Shown here: one piece after another, positions 31,637 through 39,725 of the stretch | Numbering within the stretch: position 1 is the first letter of the stretch | Layout of the letters: each line of letters begins with the position of its first letter | Assembly: GCA_020060385.1 (NCBI GenBank) | Contig: JAGVAH010000119.1 | Span: forward strand, 1-40,014 | Reading direction: 5' to 3' | DNA from: Syntrophobacterales bacterium | GTDB lineage: Bacteria; Desulfobacterota; Desulfobaccia; Desulfobaccales; 0-14-0-80-60-11 | Length of the DNA: 40,014 nt | Program-made: the position numbers and the translations under genes | Notes under the pieces: model-generated | The model's database searches: none | Seen by the model: only the letters and a program-made list of their open reading frames with translations | Told to the model about the DNA's origin: nothing

Positions 31637-32254
31637 TCATTTCTTCCCAGCCCCTTGAATCGCCCCGGCAATCTCCTGGCTTAGCTTCGCCACTGTCCGG
31701 CTCTGGGCCTCAACCAAAGCGGCATAATCCGGACCCGTCGCCGGCTCCTGAATGCTGGAGCGACTAATTTTGAACAGCTTTTTCTCCGGACCCTTGAAGA
31801 TGCTCCAACGCGCCTCCAGGGAGGCGGCATCACCCAACCGGCCGTCACAGCGAACCACATCCACGGTAACCTGGTAGTCAATGGGCACTGACGGGCGCCA
31901 GGGATAGAGATAGATCCGTTCAGTGGACAAAAGAAAACCGATATCGTCGGCCAGCACATTAATGAAATTATCCTTGAAGGATCCAACCCAACGGTTGAAT
32001 TGGGCCTTTATCAGCTGATTGTCGCTCGTGCGGGTGACAATTTGCGACTCGTCAAGGTAATCCGCCAGCTTCACCGGGCCAATGCCGATGGCCGCATTTT
32101 GACCAGACCTGGACTTACTGGAGTGTGCCTGGTTCTGTATGGGGGTCAACGCGTAAAAACACGGCGAAGGAGACCGGCTCAGGCAGCTGCCGAGAAAGAT
32201 AGTCACGAGCAGCAGGATCACCGACAGGCTTCGAGAAAACGCTTTTATTTGCAT
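31637..32254 (-). CDS. PqiC/ABC-type transport auxiliary lipoprotein
   Basis: A 205-residue lipoprotein. The signal peptide ends in a lipobox LGSC (Cys at about 24), predicting lipidation and outer-membrane or periplasmic anchoring. The body matches the ABC_trans_aux/PqiC family, with FYALTPI, AAIGIGPVKLADYLDESQIV, WVGSFKDNFINVLADDIG and the C-terminal AALVEAQSRTVAKLSQEIAG. Such lipoproteins partner MCE tunnels in outer-membrane lipid traffic. Its start overlaps the end of the upstream MCE gene by 10 bases. It is the last gene of the second Mla-like operon. Confidence 0.88.
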   Translation of the reverse strand: MQIKAFSRSLSVILLLVTIFLGSCLSRSPSPCFYALTPIQNQAHSSKSRSGQNAAIGIGPVKLADYLDESQIVTRTSDNQLIKAQFNRWVGSFKDNFINVLADDIGFLLSTERIYLYPWRPSVPIDYQVTVDVVRCDGRLGDAASLEARWSIFKGPEKKLFKISRSSIQEPATGPDYAALVEAQSRTVAKLSQEIAGAIQGAGKK

Positions 32255-33219
32255 GGGTTTTTGCCTCCAGATTTCTTCTTGCCGCGAATCAGGGTCTCAG
32301 GGTGCTCATCGAGAAAATTTGCCAACTGCCGAATCGCCCTACTCATGGCGGAAATCTCCTTCAGGGTGTTCTCCAAATCCACTATCAAGGGTGAATCCTC
32401 AGACAGAACCCCTCTGGCCCCGGACAGGGTTTTATCCAAATTGGTAGTCACCGCGCCCACCCGGCCGTCGAGATTACGGGCCAGCTTGCCGATATCATTT
32501 ACGGTTTTTTTCGTGTCTTTGGCCAGAGGATCCACCTGACGATCCAGCTTGCCCACGAACTTGTGGGTGTCTTTCAGGGTAGCTTTCAGGGATTTGATGC
32601 TGGCGGCCAGATCCGGGCTGTTGACGAGGTTAGCGAGGCCGGCCATGGCTGATTCCAAGTGGGTTTCCAGGGACTTGAGGTCCAGCTTCTCCAGGGCCTC
32701 GGCCAGCCTCTGGATGGTGGACTGGCAGGTGGGAATGACGATATATTCCTTATAGGTTTTATCGGTCTGCGCCGGCGGGTAGCACATAGTTGCGTCTGGA
32801 TAAAAACCAATCTCGATCGCCAGCTGTCCGGTAATAAAGCTTTGCGTTGTCAGTACGGCCCGGAGCCCCCTCTCGATGAGCTTGGGTATAGTTTTTCGGG
32901 GGTCTCTTTGTACATGTTTAGCCCCTTCAACCACTATGAATTTATCTGGCTCGTATTCGATGACCACTGGGATCTGTACTTGCAATTTGGCAGGGTCGAC
33001 TTCGAGAATAATGCTTATCACCGACCCTATTTGCACGCCCCGGAAGAGCACCGGCGAACCCACGGTCAACCCCTTAACGGATCCATCGAAGTACATGACG
33101 CATTTAACGGTTTGCTGAAAGAACTTGCCCGAACCGAATACGACCAGGCTAACAGCAAAAATGACCACTGCTACGACCACGAATCCGCCGATCGCCATTC
33201 TGTTTACTTGCTTAGCCAT
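32245..33219 (-). CDS. MCE-domain (MlaD/PqiB-like) protein
   Basis: A 324-residue protein. An N-terminal membrane helix (about 10-30) is followed by one MCE domain (about 40-150; YFDGSVKGLTVGSPVLFRGV, FITGQLAIEIGFYP) and a long helical C-terminal region (about 165-310) with regularly spaced hydrophobics (ALEKLDLKSLETHLESAMAG, DIGKLARNLDGRVGAVTTNL) expected to form a helical bundle or needle in the hexamer. It is more than twice the length of the MlaD at 18.7 kb and resembles the MCE proteins paired with PqiC-type lipoproteins. It begins 18 bases after the ATPase gene. Confidence 0.92.
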   Translation of the reverse strand: MAKQVNRMAIGGFVVVAVVIFAVSLVVFGSGKFFQQTVKCVMYFDGSVKGLTVGSPVLFRGVQIGSVISIILEVDPAKLQVQIPVVIEYEPDKFIVVEGAKHVQRDPRKTIPKLIERGLRAVLTTQSFITGQLAIEIGFYPDATMCYPPAQTDKTYKEYIVIPTCQSTIQRLAEALEKLDLKSLETHLESAMAGLANLVNSPDLAASIKSLKATLKDTHKFVGKLDRQVDPLAKDTKKTVNDIGKLARNLDGRVGAVTTNLDKTLSGARGVLSEDSPLIVDLENTLKEISAMSRAIRQLANFLDEHPETLIRGKKKSGGKNPCK

Positions 33220-33237
33220 CTTTGTCTATCCTATGGG

Positions 33238-33996
33238 TTAAGATTTCTCGCCCCGGGTGAGAAACATACGCAGAGTGGGGTCCTTAGTTTCGGCCAAAAG
33301 CTGGTTGGGATTGCCCGTAGCCGTCATAGTCCGTTGGGATACATCTAAAAAAACGGAGTTGCTGCCTATGGCAAAGATGCTGGCCAACTCATGGGTGACC
33401 ACCACCATGGTCGTTCCCAGACTCTCATTCAGCTCCAGAATCAGGTCATCCAGCCGCCGCGCACTCACCGGGTCCAAGCCGGCAGAGGGCTCATCGAAAA
33501 ACAGGATCTCCGGATCCAGGGCCATGGCCCGGGCGATACCGGCCCGTTTCTGCATGCCGCCGCTGATCTCCGAGGGATAAAACTCTTCGAATCCGGCCAA
33601 TCCCACCAGCGCCAGTTTCAGTTCAACCACCTCGCGGGTCTGGCCCGGGCTCAAATCCGTATAGGTTTCCAGCGGCAAGGAGACATTTTCGGCCAGAGTC
33701 ATGGAACTCCAGAGCGCCCCGCTCTGGTACATCACCCCGGCCCGGCGAATGACCCGGTCCCGGGTCTGGGCATCGGCTCCCCAGAAATCCACCTCCCCAT
33801 AAAGGACCTTTCCCTTAGCCGGGGCCTTCAAACCGATTAGAATGGTCATCAAAGTGCTCTTGCCGCAGCCGCTGCCACCCATGACGATGAAGATGTCGCC
33901 GCGGTTTATGGTAAAGTTCAGGTCCCTCATGAGGACATAGTCACCATAGGCCATGGTGAGATCGCGGACAGTTATGTGGGCTTCTTTTGCAGTCAT
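33238..33996 (-). CDS. MlaF-like ABC transporter ATPase
   Basis: A 252-residue ATPase. Walker A is GGSGCGKST (40-48), the signature is ISGGMQKR (144-151), Walker B is EILFFDEPSAGLDP (163-176) and the switch region is VVVTHELAS. It belongs to the MCE-transporter ATPases and lies between the STAS-MlaE permease (34 bases upstream) and the MCE gene. It is about the same length as the mlaF at 19.1 kb but clearly a different sequence. Confidence 0.94.
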   Translation of the reverse strand: MTAKEAHITVRDLTMAYGDYVLMRDLNFTINRGDIFIVMGGSGCGKSTLMTILIGLKAPAKGKVLYGEVDFWGADAQTRDRVIRRAGVMYQSGALWSSMTLAENVSLPLETYTDLSPGQTREVVELKLALVGLAGFEEFYPSEISGGMQKRAGIARAMALDPEILFFDEPSAGLDPVSARRLDDLILELNESLGTTMVVVTHELASIFAIGSNSVFLDVSQRTMTATGNPNQLLAETKDPTLRMFLTRGEKS

Positions 33997-34030
33997 GTTC
34001 CCTGTTCCTGAGCTCTGTTCTGGCTGTCCC

Positions 34031-35164
34031 TCATATTCCCAGGAAATTGCAAATTATAGTGATCAGGGCGGTGGAGATGATGATGCCGACAATGGCGGTG
34101 ACCACCGCCGAGGTGGCCGCATCACCCACTGCGGCCGCGCTGCGGCCACACTGCATGCCCCGCATACAGCCGGACAGCGCCACGATTATGCCAAAGACGC
34201 AGCCGGAAAAGAGGCCGATGCCCAGGTTCCAGAGACCCACCGCCTTGGCGGTCTCGTTATAGTATTCGATTAAGCCGATATCGAGCATCCCCACCCCCAC
34301 CACCATACCCCCCAATATGCCCATCAGATTGGCGTAGAGGCACAACAGGGGCATCATCAGCCCCAGGGCCAGCATGCGCGGCAGCACCAGAAACTCCATG
34401 GGTGAAATACCCAGAGTTTTCAGGGCGTCGATCTCCTGGTTCACCTGCATGGTTCCCAGCTGGGCGGCAAAGGCGCCTCCGGTGCGGCCGGCCATGACGA
34501 TGCCGGTCATAATCGCCGCCATCAAGCGGACCATGGCAATGCCCACCAGGTCGGCCACATAGATTTGGGCCCCGAACAGCTGCAACTGGATGGCGCCGAT
34601 AAACGCCAGGATCAACCCCACCAAAAAACAGATAAGGGAGACGATGGGCAACGCCTGGGCGCCGACGGCCTGCATGATTGAGCCGAGATCGGCGCGCCGG
34701 AACTGGGCTTTGCCGCGCAGCAGCCGCTGAAAGGCAATGACCGCATCGCCGATGAAGGCCAGCAATGCGCCGGCGGATTGAACCAAATAAATGGTTTCGT
34801 CCCCCAAATAAGTAAAAAACTCCACCCGCTCCTCCGCCTGGCGGGCATCTTTCTTTTCGGGCACTGCCGAGGCCAATTCCAGCAGTTTTTTTGCTCCTCC
34901 AGGCAGTCCGTCGCTGTTGATGTTGATATGTTGTCGGGAGCAAAACTTGCTCAAGTTCATCAGGAAGGTCAGTAGTCCGGTGTCCCAGGTGGCCAGTTCC
35001 CGGGTGTCGAAGACCACCTTACGAACCCCCGGCTTGTCTTGGAGTGTCTGTTGAACCTTATCGTCCCCGGGGAGTTCCCCGCCCAGCTTCCACGCTCCGG
35101 AAAGAACCAGCTTCACTGTGTCTGCTGAGGGGTACTCCATAATCATCTCGCCATGGGCTGTCAT
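34031..35164 (-). CDS. MlaE-type permease with fused N-terminal STAS (MlaB-like) domain
   Basis: About 377 residues. The N-terminal region (about 5-100) has the STAS pattern: VKLVLSGAWKLGGELPG, VRKVVFDTRELATWDTGLLT, FCSRQHININSDGLPGGAKK. The MlaE domain (about 135-375) follows, with LICFLVGLILAFIGAIQLQL, GRTGGAFAAQLGTMQVNQEI and DALKTLGISPMEFLVLPRM. MlaB is a separate subunit in E. coli; fusion is known in other lineages. ATG 35164 has GGAG 9 bases before it; an in-frame ATG at 35179 is the alternative. The gene begins about 30 bases after the extended end of mscS, so it joins that operon. Confidence 0.93.
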   Translation of the reverse strand: MTAHGEMIMEYPSADTVKLVLSGAWKLGGELPGDDKVQQTLQDKPGVRKVVFDTRELATWDTGLLTFLMNLSKFCSRQHININSDGLPGGAKKLLELASAVPEKKDARQAEERVEFFTYLGDETIYLVQSAGALLAFIGDAVIAFQRLLRGKAQFRRADLGSIMQAVGAQALPIVSLICFLVGLILAFIGAIQLQLFGAQIYVADLVGIAMVRLMAAIMTGIVMAGRTGGAFAAQLGTMQVNQEIDALKTLGISPMEFLVLPRMLALGLMMPLLCLYANLMGILGGMVVGVGMLDIGLIEYYNETAKAVGLWNLGIGLFSGCVFGIIVALSGCMRGMQCGRSAAAVGDAATSAVVTAIVGIIISTALITIICNFLGI

Positions 35165-35312
35165 GTGGTTTTTCTCCATGGTAGCTCTTAGCTAATAATT
35201 GAAGGTTTCATCCTTCGCCTGGCCCAGTCCGAAACATTGCTTCAGGAATAGATTTGAGGTGGACGTCCTGTTGGGGATAGGGGATTTCTATCCCATGCTC
35301 CCGGAACCGCTG

Positions 35313-36548
35313 CTAGATACCCCACAAGAGATCGCTCTTTACCGAGCCGATGCCGTTTTGGGGGTCGTTGATCCATACCCGCGCCTCCAGATTGACGGCG
35401 TTATCCCCGAAGCCGGTTAAACGGCAGGCAGGCTTGGGATCTTTGAGGACCCGCTGGCTATCCGCGGCGGCAACCAGCATCAGTTCCCTGGCTTTCTCCA
35501 AATCAGAGCCGTAGGCGACGCCAACGGGTATCCTTAGCCGGACGAGGTTCTGACTGTAAGACCAGTTGATTACCTCACCGGTTATCAGGTTTTCATTTGG
35601 GATGAGATGTTCGGTGCCGTCCCGGGTGATGACGGAGACATAGCGGCTTCCCAGGAAATTGATCCAACCATACCTGTCCTGCAGTTGAATGACATCTCCG
35701 GGCTTGATGGATTTATCCGCCAGGAGGATGAACCCGCTCACCAGGTTGGCAAAGACCTTTTGCAGGCCGAAACCGAGACCCAACCCCAGGGGGCCGCTGA
35801 ACAGGGCGAAGATAGTGAGATCGAGCCCCAGGTAATGTAAGACTATGACGACACACGCAGAAAAGAGAAAAATGCTGCCAAGGCGATACAATAGGATTTG
35901 GGCTGCGGAAGTCAAATTTGATTTGGCTGTCAGCCAGAAATGGAGAAGTATTCGCAGGTTTTTTGATACCCAGAAAAGGCCCAGCAACAGGAAAGAGGCC
36001 CGTTGAATATCTAAAAGAGAAAAGCGCACATGCCCAAGTTGGAAAACAATATCTTGCAAAAAACGAAACCAGAAGTCGATGAAACTAAAAAAACCAAGAG
36101 TGGCTAAGAGTAAGGCATAAGACCAAATAGTAATGGCCAGAATTTTAGCCCAGAAGCGGTTTTTCATCTCGCCGGTGAACAATCGTACCAGGGTTAGGGC
36201 CACCAAAATAATGCCTGCGGCGAACAGTTCATTCCGGGGCCAGTTGAAATGGCCCGCAATGTTATACGCTATCGCCAGGAAGATAAAGGCGATAAAGGCG
36301 TCAATAACCTTGACGAAATCCAGGAGTACGGCCAGGTCAGCACAGGCTTCCGGATGCGTGGCGTATTGCCCCTGCTGGCGGGTCAACCAGGCGCGCATGG
36401 CCCCGCTCACTTTGTGGGCAAACAAAAGAGCGCCGACCAAGACTACAATCTGGGCAACCATGGCCCAGGAGAGCATGTGATGAAAAAAATATTCCCGGGC
36501 CCGGGATACTAATTGGTCAAGGGAGGCAGGACCAAAAGGATTGCCCAT
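35313..36548 (-). CDS. MscS-family mechanosensitive channel, cut short by an amber codon
   Basis: A 411-residue inner-membrane channel. Several N-terminal helices precede the pore helix and gate (GPLGLGLGFGLQKVFANLVS), DKSIKPGDVIQLQDRYGWI starts the cytoplasmic beta domain, and VIRRDG-like VITRDGTEHLIPNENL follows. The frame meets TAG at 35313-35315, but continues in the same frame for 34 more codons to TGA at 35208, and those codons read QRFREHGIEIPYPQQDVHLK, the usual MscS C-terminus. So one substitution, probably at a Trp codon (TGG to TAG), removes the last strand region. The start ATG has GGGAGGA at good spacing. It heads the second Mla-like operon. Confidence 0.88.
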   Translation of the reverse strand: MGNPFGPASLDQLVSRAREYFFHHMLSWAMVAQIVVLVGALLFAHKVSGAMRAWLTRQQGQYATHPEACADLAVLLDFVKVIDAFIAFIFLAIAYNIAGHFNWPRNELFAAGIILVALTLVRLFTGEMKNRFWAKILAITIWSYALLLATLGFFSFIDFWFRFLQDIVFQLGHVRFSLLDIQRASFLLLGLFWVSKNLRILLHFWLTAKSNLTSAAQILLYRLGSIFLFSACVVIVLHYLGLDLTIFALFSGPLGLGLGFGLQKVFANLVSGFILLADKSIKPGDVIQLQDRYGWINFLGSRYVSVITRDGTEHLIPNENLITGEVINWSYSQNLVRLRIPVGVAYGSDLEKARELMLVAAADSQRVLKDPKPACRLTGFGDNAVNLEARVWINDPQNGIGSVKSDLLWGI

Positions 36549-36718
36549 GATGTATCCTCCCGGTAAATATTCTTATCTCTGGACCTTGGAAATCCACCTT
36601 TGGTTTCCACTTGCTGCCAGAACCAGCCCCGCACCTCGTTGCCCCACGAGGTGTCAAAGGAGCACGTCTATTTAGGCCTCACGGCCTTGGTTACTCAGTG
36701 AGAATCCTTGCACTGCTC
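36549..36718. other. Gap before mscS
   Basis: No gene seen. CACCTCGT (36632-36639) and ACGAGGTG (36646-36653) form a perfect 8-base stem with a 6-base loop, without a T-run, so it could be a regulatory hairpin or the end of transcripts from the Gly-rich fragment upstream of it. Confidence 0.5.
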
Positions 36719-37140
36719 TTATTGATTAGGATTCGGGACCACGCAATAGGACACCTCTGAACCTTGGTAACATTTTTGATAATAGGTCTTACCGTCAACA
36801 TAGTAAGTCTGATTGTTCACCACCACTGGTCGGGCCGCAGCGGATAAATATCCCACCGTCGCGCCCACCGCCAGACCCGCAGCCGCCCCGGTGGCTACCC
36901 TGCCGTAGCCGGGGCCATAGTAGGCGTTCCAGTTCCGGGAGACATTCACATTACGGGTGTAGGTCCCACCTCCGGCGGGTGGACGATAGGCAGTTCCCCC
37001 TGCCGGCCCTCTGACAGCCGCGCCGCCATGGGGATCCCTATAGGCCTCGCCTCCCCGGGGAGTCCTGACATATTGACCACCCCTATGACCTTGCGCCACG
37101 GCACCGCCCCGAGGCCCTTGGACATAACCGCCGCTACCAT
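36719..37140 (-). pseudogene. C-terminal fragment of a Gly/Ala-rich surface-type protein
   Basis: From about 37140 down to the stop at 36719, the frame encodes a Gly/Arg-rich stretch (GGYVQGPRGGAVAQGHRGGQ), then GAAAGLAVGATVGYL, a glycine-zipper-like helix, and VVVNNQTYYVDGKTYYQKCY ending YCVVPNPNQ. The ending is closely related to the gene at 39726-40014 (IVNNTTYYYDGTNYYQPC, YCVVSDPN). There is no start codon or ribosome binding site of its own: upstream it runs, out of frame, into the truncated DUF1254 gene. It may be a deletion product lacking its own 5' end. Confidence 0.7.
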
Positions 37141-37923
37141 GGGTGTGTCCGCAACCGCGGGTGGGTTGTCCTTCATGAGGGTCGCCAAGAGCTTGAAGTA
37201 GGAGCCGGCGTCCATCCGGTTCACCTGGTCCCGGACCGGGGTTTTCATGTCGATGGACGGGTCCACCTTGCCCGGGGGTGGAGTATAAGGCCTTCCGTTG
37301 GCGCTGAGCGGCACCAGTTTGCATTGATCCTGGATTTTGTGCACCGCTTGATAATCCGCAGGGGTACCTGTACAGTAGATGCGGCCCAGAATCCAGACTA
37401 TGCTGGTGGGAGATTTGTATTCCGTGACGCCCTGGGGAAGCTTGCCCTTCCAGTTGGGGCCGGTGATGGCATAGGTCTGGGCCTTGGTGCCGGTGGTCCG
37501 CTTGCCCGGGACCTGGAATACGTCGGTCCAGCCTGAGAGCATGGGCATGAGGAAGTAGCGGCCCTGCATGTCCGGCAGGCTCAGGACCCAGGACTCCTTG
37601 GCGACATCCAGCCAGGCCATGGTGTAAAGCGTGTCCGCATTGGGAGCGGTGACCTCTTTGTTCGCCGGAGTCGGATACTCCCGCAGCCTGGCGAACTGGC
37701 CAATAGGCGCCTTATGTGCTTCCGGAGCGGCTGCGTTGGTCAGCACCCGGCGGGTCATTTCCATAGTCACAAGGGGGTAGCCATAGATATATGCCTCAAC
37801 GCCGATCTTCGCGGCATCCTGCTCACTGACTTTAGCCTCTTGCTTTGACCAAGCCGGCCAGACCGCCAGCATGACCGCAATGGACATCGCCAAGACGGTT
37901 AAGAGAACGGCTTTTGCCTTCAT
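36946..37923 (-). pseudogene. DUF1254 protein truncated by a junction with a Gly-rich gene
   Basis: The ATG at 37923 follows AGGAGGAGG. A signal peptide (about 1-26) precedes a full DUF1254 domain: AYIYGYPLVTMEMTRRVLTN, VTAPNADTLYTMAWLDVAKE, GRYFLMPMLSGWTDVFQVPG and AITGPNWKGKLPQGV. Family-like sequence ends at LMKDNPPAVADTPMVA (about 37150-37130). The frame then stays open to 36946, but those residues (for example KVIGVVNMSGLPGEARP) are the wrong-frame reading of the Gly-rich fragment. The DUF1214 domain that normally follows is missing. It is likely non-functional or only a DUF1254 half-protein. Confidence 0.75.
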
Positions 37924-38014
37924 GCCTCCTCCTGGTAATTGACCATAGTATCCTCGCCTCAATCAAACCGTTGCCTCTCATTTTGCGGCATGATATCCCA
38001 GTTGGCTGATTAAG

Positions 38015-38575
38015 TTAGCGCCAACCGGGACCGCGGCGGCCGACGCCGACGCCGTGGAAGCCGAAGCCGACGCCGCCACCAGCTCCGATCCAATCGATGA
38101 ATAGCGCGGTCGCGCCGCCTTTGGCGGGCATCTTACCGTTGAGAACTTTATAGCTGTAGACGAGGTCCGCACCGTCCACCACCGGATTGGTGAGCGTGAC
38201 CACCACAATGGTATTCTCGGGTTTTCCCGGCTCATAGACGGATAGCGTGGCGTTGGGTGGGTTGGCGCCAAAATTGTCCTTGCCGGCTTTTGCGGTCCAT
38301 TCCTTGAGATAGTCGGCCATTTTAATATGCCCGGCGATACGCTGCGGCCGATCTGAAAAAAACAATGTCTGCGGGTTTACCTTCACCAGCCGAAAGGTGC
38401 CCTTAGCAGAATCAACCTTGAGATCCTCTGCACTCTGCACGAACATGAGCTGGGGCGCTTCGGCAGCAGCCGCAGTCTGCGCCAAAGCCGCAATCGATAA
38501 ACCTACTAATGCCACCAAGAGAAAAACCCGGTGGGTGTGTTTGAGATGTTTGTGAAATTCGCTTAGTATTTTCAT
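38015..38575 (-). CDS. Exported protein of unknown function
   Basis: About 186 residues. The start at 38575 has AAAGGAG at good spacing; the frame is open further upstream without such support. A signal peptide (about 15-37, ending QTAAAAEA) is followed by a beta-rich domain (LMFVQSAEDLKVDSAKGTFR, TLFFSDRPQRIAGHIKMADY, ATLSVYEPGKPENTIVVVTL, VYSYKVLNGKMPAKGGATAL) and a Gly/Arg-rich C-terminus with GFHGVGVGRRGPGWR. I recognise the pattern as a recurrent uncharacterised secreted family, but know no function. It lies among the other exported proteins of this block. Confidence 0.8.
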   Translation of the reverse strand: MKILSEFHKHLKHTHRVFLLVALVGLSIAALAQTAAAAEAPQLMFVQSAEDLKVDSAKGTFRLVKVNPQTLFFSDRPQRIAGHIKMADYLKEWTAKAGKDNFGANPPNATLSVYEPGKPENTIVVVTLTNPVVDGADLVYSYKVLNGKMPAKGGATALFIDWIGAGGGVGFGFHGVGVGRRGPGWR

Positions 38576-38739
38576 GGCTTGCTCCTTTCCTGATCTTTTA
38601 AAATAGCCCTGCTGTCGAGGGACAAAAAGGGGACGAGAGCAAGTGTCGAGGGAAGTGCGTTGACCGTGGTGCGATCTCTGTAGGTTTTGCGCCCCTCTTG
38701 CCACTCGACACCTGCTCCGCGCTCCTTATGGATACTGCA

Positions 38740-39654
38740 CTACTCGCTCGTCCGGTTGCTACGCTGCGCCGCTTCGAGTTTCTTGATGTCCCCGGGCGAC
38801 AGCTTGGGCCGGTGGATGGTCAGGGTGATCTTCTTGATCTTGCCGGTGAACTTGAAGGGCACCTGATAGTCCCTGTCGTCCACCGGGGTGCCGGTGTCGG
38901 ACCCCACGTCCAGGTTTTCATCCCATTGCAAGATGAAGGGGATGGTGCGCTCCATCTTCTGGGTGGGCACTTCCTTGCCGTCCACCTTGAGGACACCCGT
39001 GCCGGAGCGGCCGATACCGCTCATGTTATTAAAAGCCAGGGTGCCCATCCCCAGGCTGGCCTGGTGGGGAGGAGCATTGGCCCCGTTGCCATTCGGGAAC
39101 AGTCCCTGGAGATTTTGCAAGACCAGAAAGTTGGCGTCCCCCTGCCGCCAGCCCCGTCCCACAGGCTGGCCCTGGTCCCGGATGGTCCAAACCTTATCTT
39201 GGGAGTGGCGGCAGGATACCGCCCGGATAATGACCCCAGCCAAGCCCTCCCCCCAGGGCGGCTGGCCCTGTATATAGGTAAATGGACTTGCCGGGGAAAT
39301 GCCTGCGGCGCTGAGGGCTGCGTTCCGGGCGGCCAGGACTGAGGCCCTCGCCGTCAGGCTCCCAAAGAGGCGCTCTTGCACGATTGCCAGGCCCCATTCC
39401 TGCAATAATCTGGCAATCTCGCGGTAGGTGGCTCGAGCAGCGATCGCCGCATCTGCACCCCACGCTGTTGGCACCACCAAAAAGGCTTGGCCCGGTCCGG
39501 CAACGCGTATATGCACCCTGCTCAATTCCAGATAAGAGCCGGTGGAGCCGGAGAAGAACTTCTTTGCCTGCCAACGGACAGGTGGGAAACCCCCTAGAGC
39601 AGATTCTGCTAACTCCGTATCTCTGCTAGGGGGTTCCTTGGAGTTTGCTGGCAT
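38740..39654 (-). CDS. Chimeric ORF: chorismatase/RidA-like N-terminus joined to arylsulfatase C-terminus
   Basis: A 304-residue ORF; ATG 39654 has AAGGGAGG before it. Residues about 30-185 resemble the N-terminal half of FkbO/Hyg5-type chorismatases, whose fold is related to RidA: REIARLLQEWGLAIVQERLF, SPFTYIQGQPPWGEGLAGVI and DANFLVLQNLQGL. From about residue 203 the sequence is the C-terminal tail of arylsulfatases: MGTLAFNNMSGIGRSGTGVL, KMERTIPFILQWDENLDVGS and KFTGKIKKITLTI. The sulfatase catalytic Cys/Ser-x-Pro-x-Arg core is absent. The joint near 39045-39100 is in frame. No signal peptide is obvious. It is either a remnant of a deletion or a new fusion protein; the first half's assignment is less certain than the second's. 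Confidence 0.75.
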   Translation of the reverse strand: MPANSKEPPSRDTELAESALGGFPPVRWQAKKFFSGSTGSYLELSRVHIRVAGPGQAFLVVPTAWGADAAIAARATYREIARLLQEWGLAIVQERLFGSLTARASVLAARNAALSAAGISPASPFTYIQGQPPWGEGLAGVIIRAVSCRHSQDKVWTIRDQGQPVGRGWRQGDANFLVLQNLQGLFPNGNGANAPPHQASLGMGTLAFNNMSGIGRSGTGVLKVDGKEVPTQKMERTIPFILQWDENLDVGSDTGTPVDDRDYQVPFKFTGKIKKITLTIHRPKLSPGDIKKLEAAQRSNRTSE

Positions 39655-39725
39655 TGGGCCTCCCTTAATATTTCTCCTGTGCGGGGGCAGATCAGCCATA
39701 CCGGCCCAAGAGCTATGGCGCCCTA

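Noticed and set aside
35313-35315. Amber recoding (pyrrolysine) as explanation for the mscS TAG
   Set aside because: Other genes in the window end normally with TAG (the first Usp-like gene and recQ), and no pylT/pylS-like gene is seen. A simple nonsense mutation is more economical.
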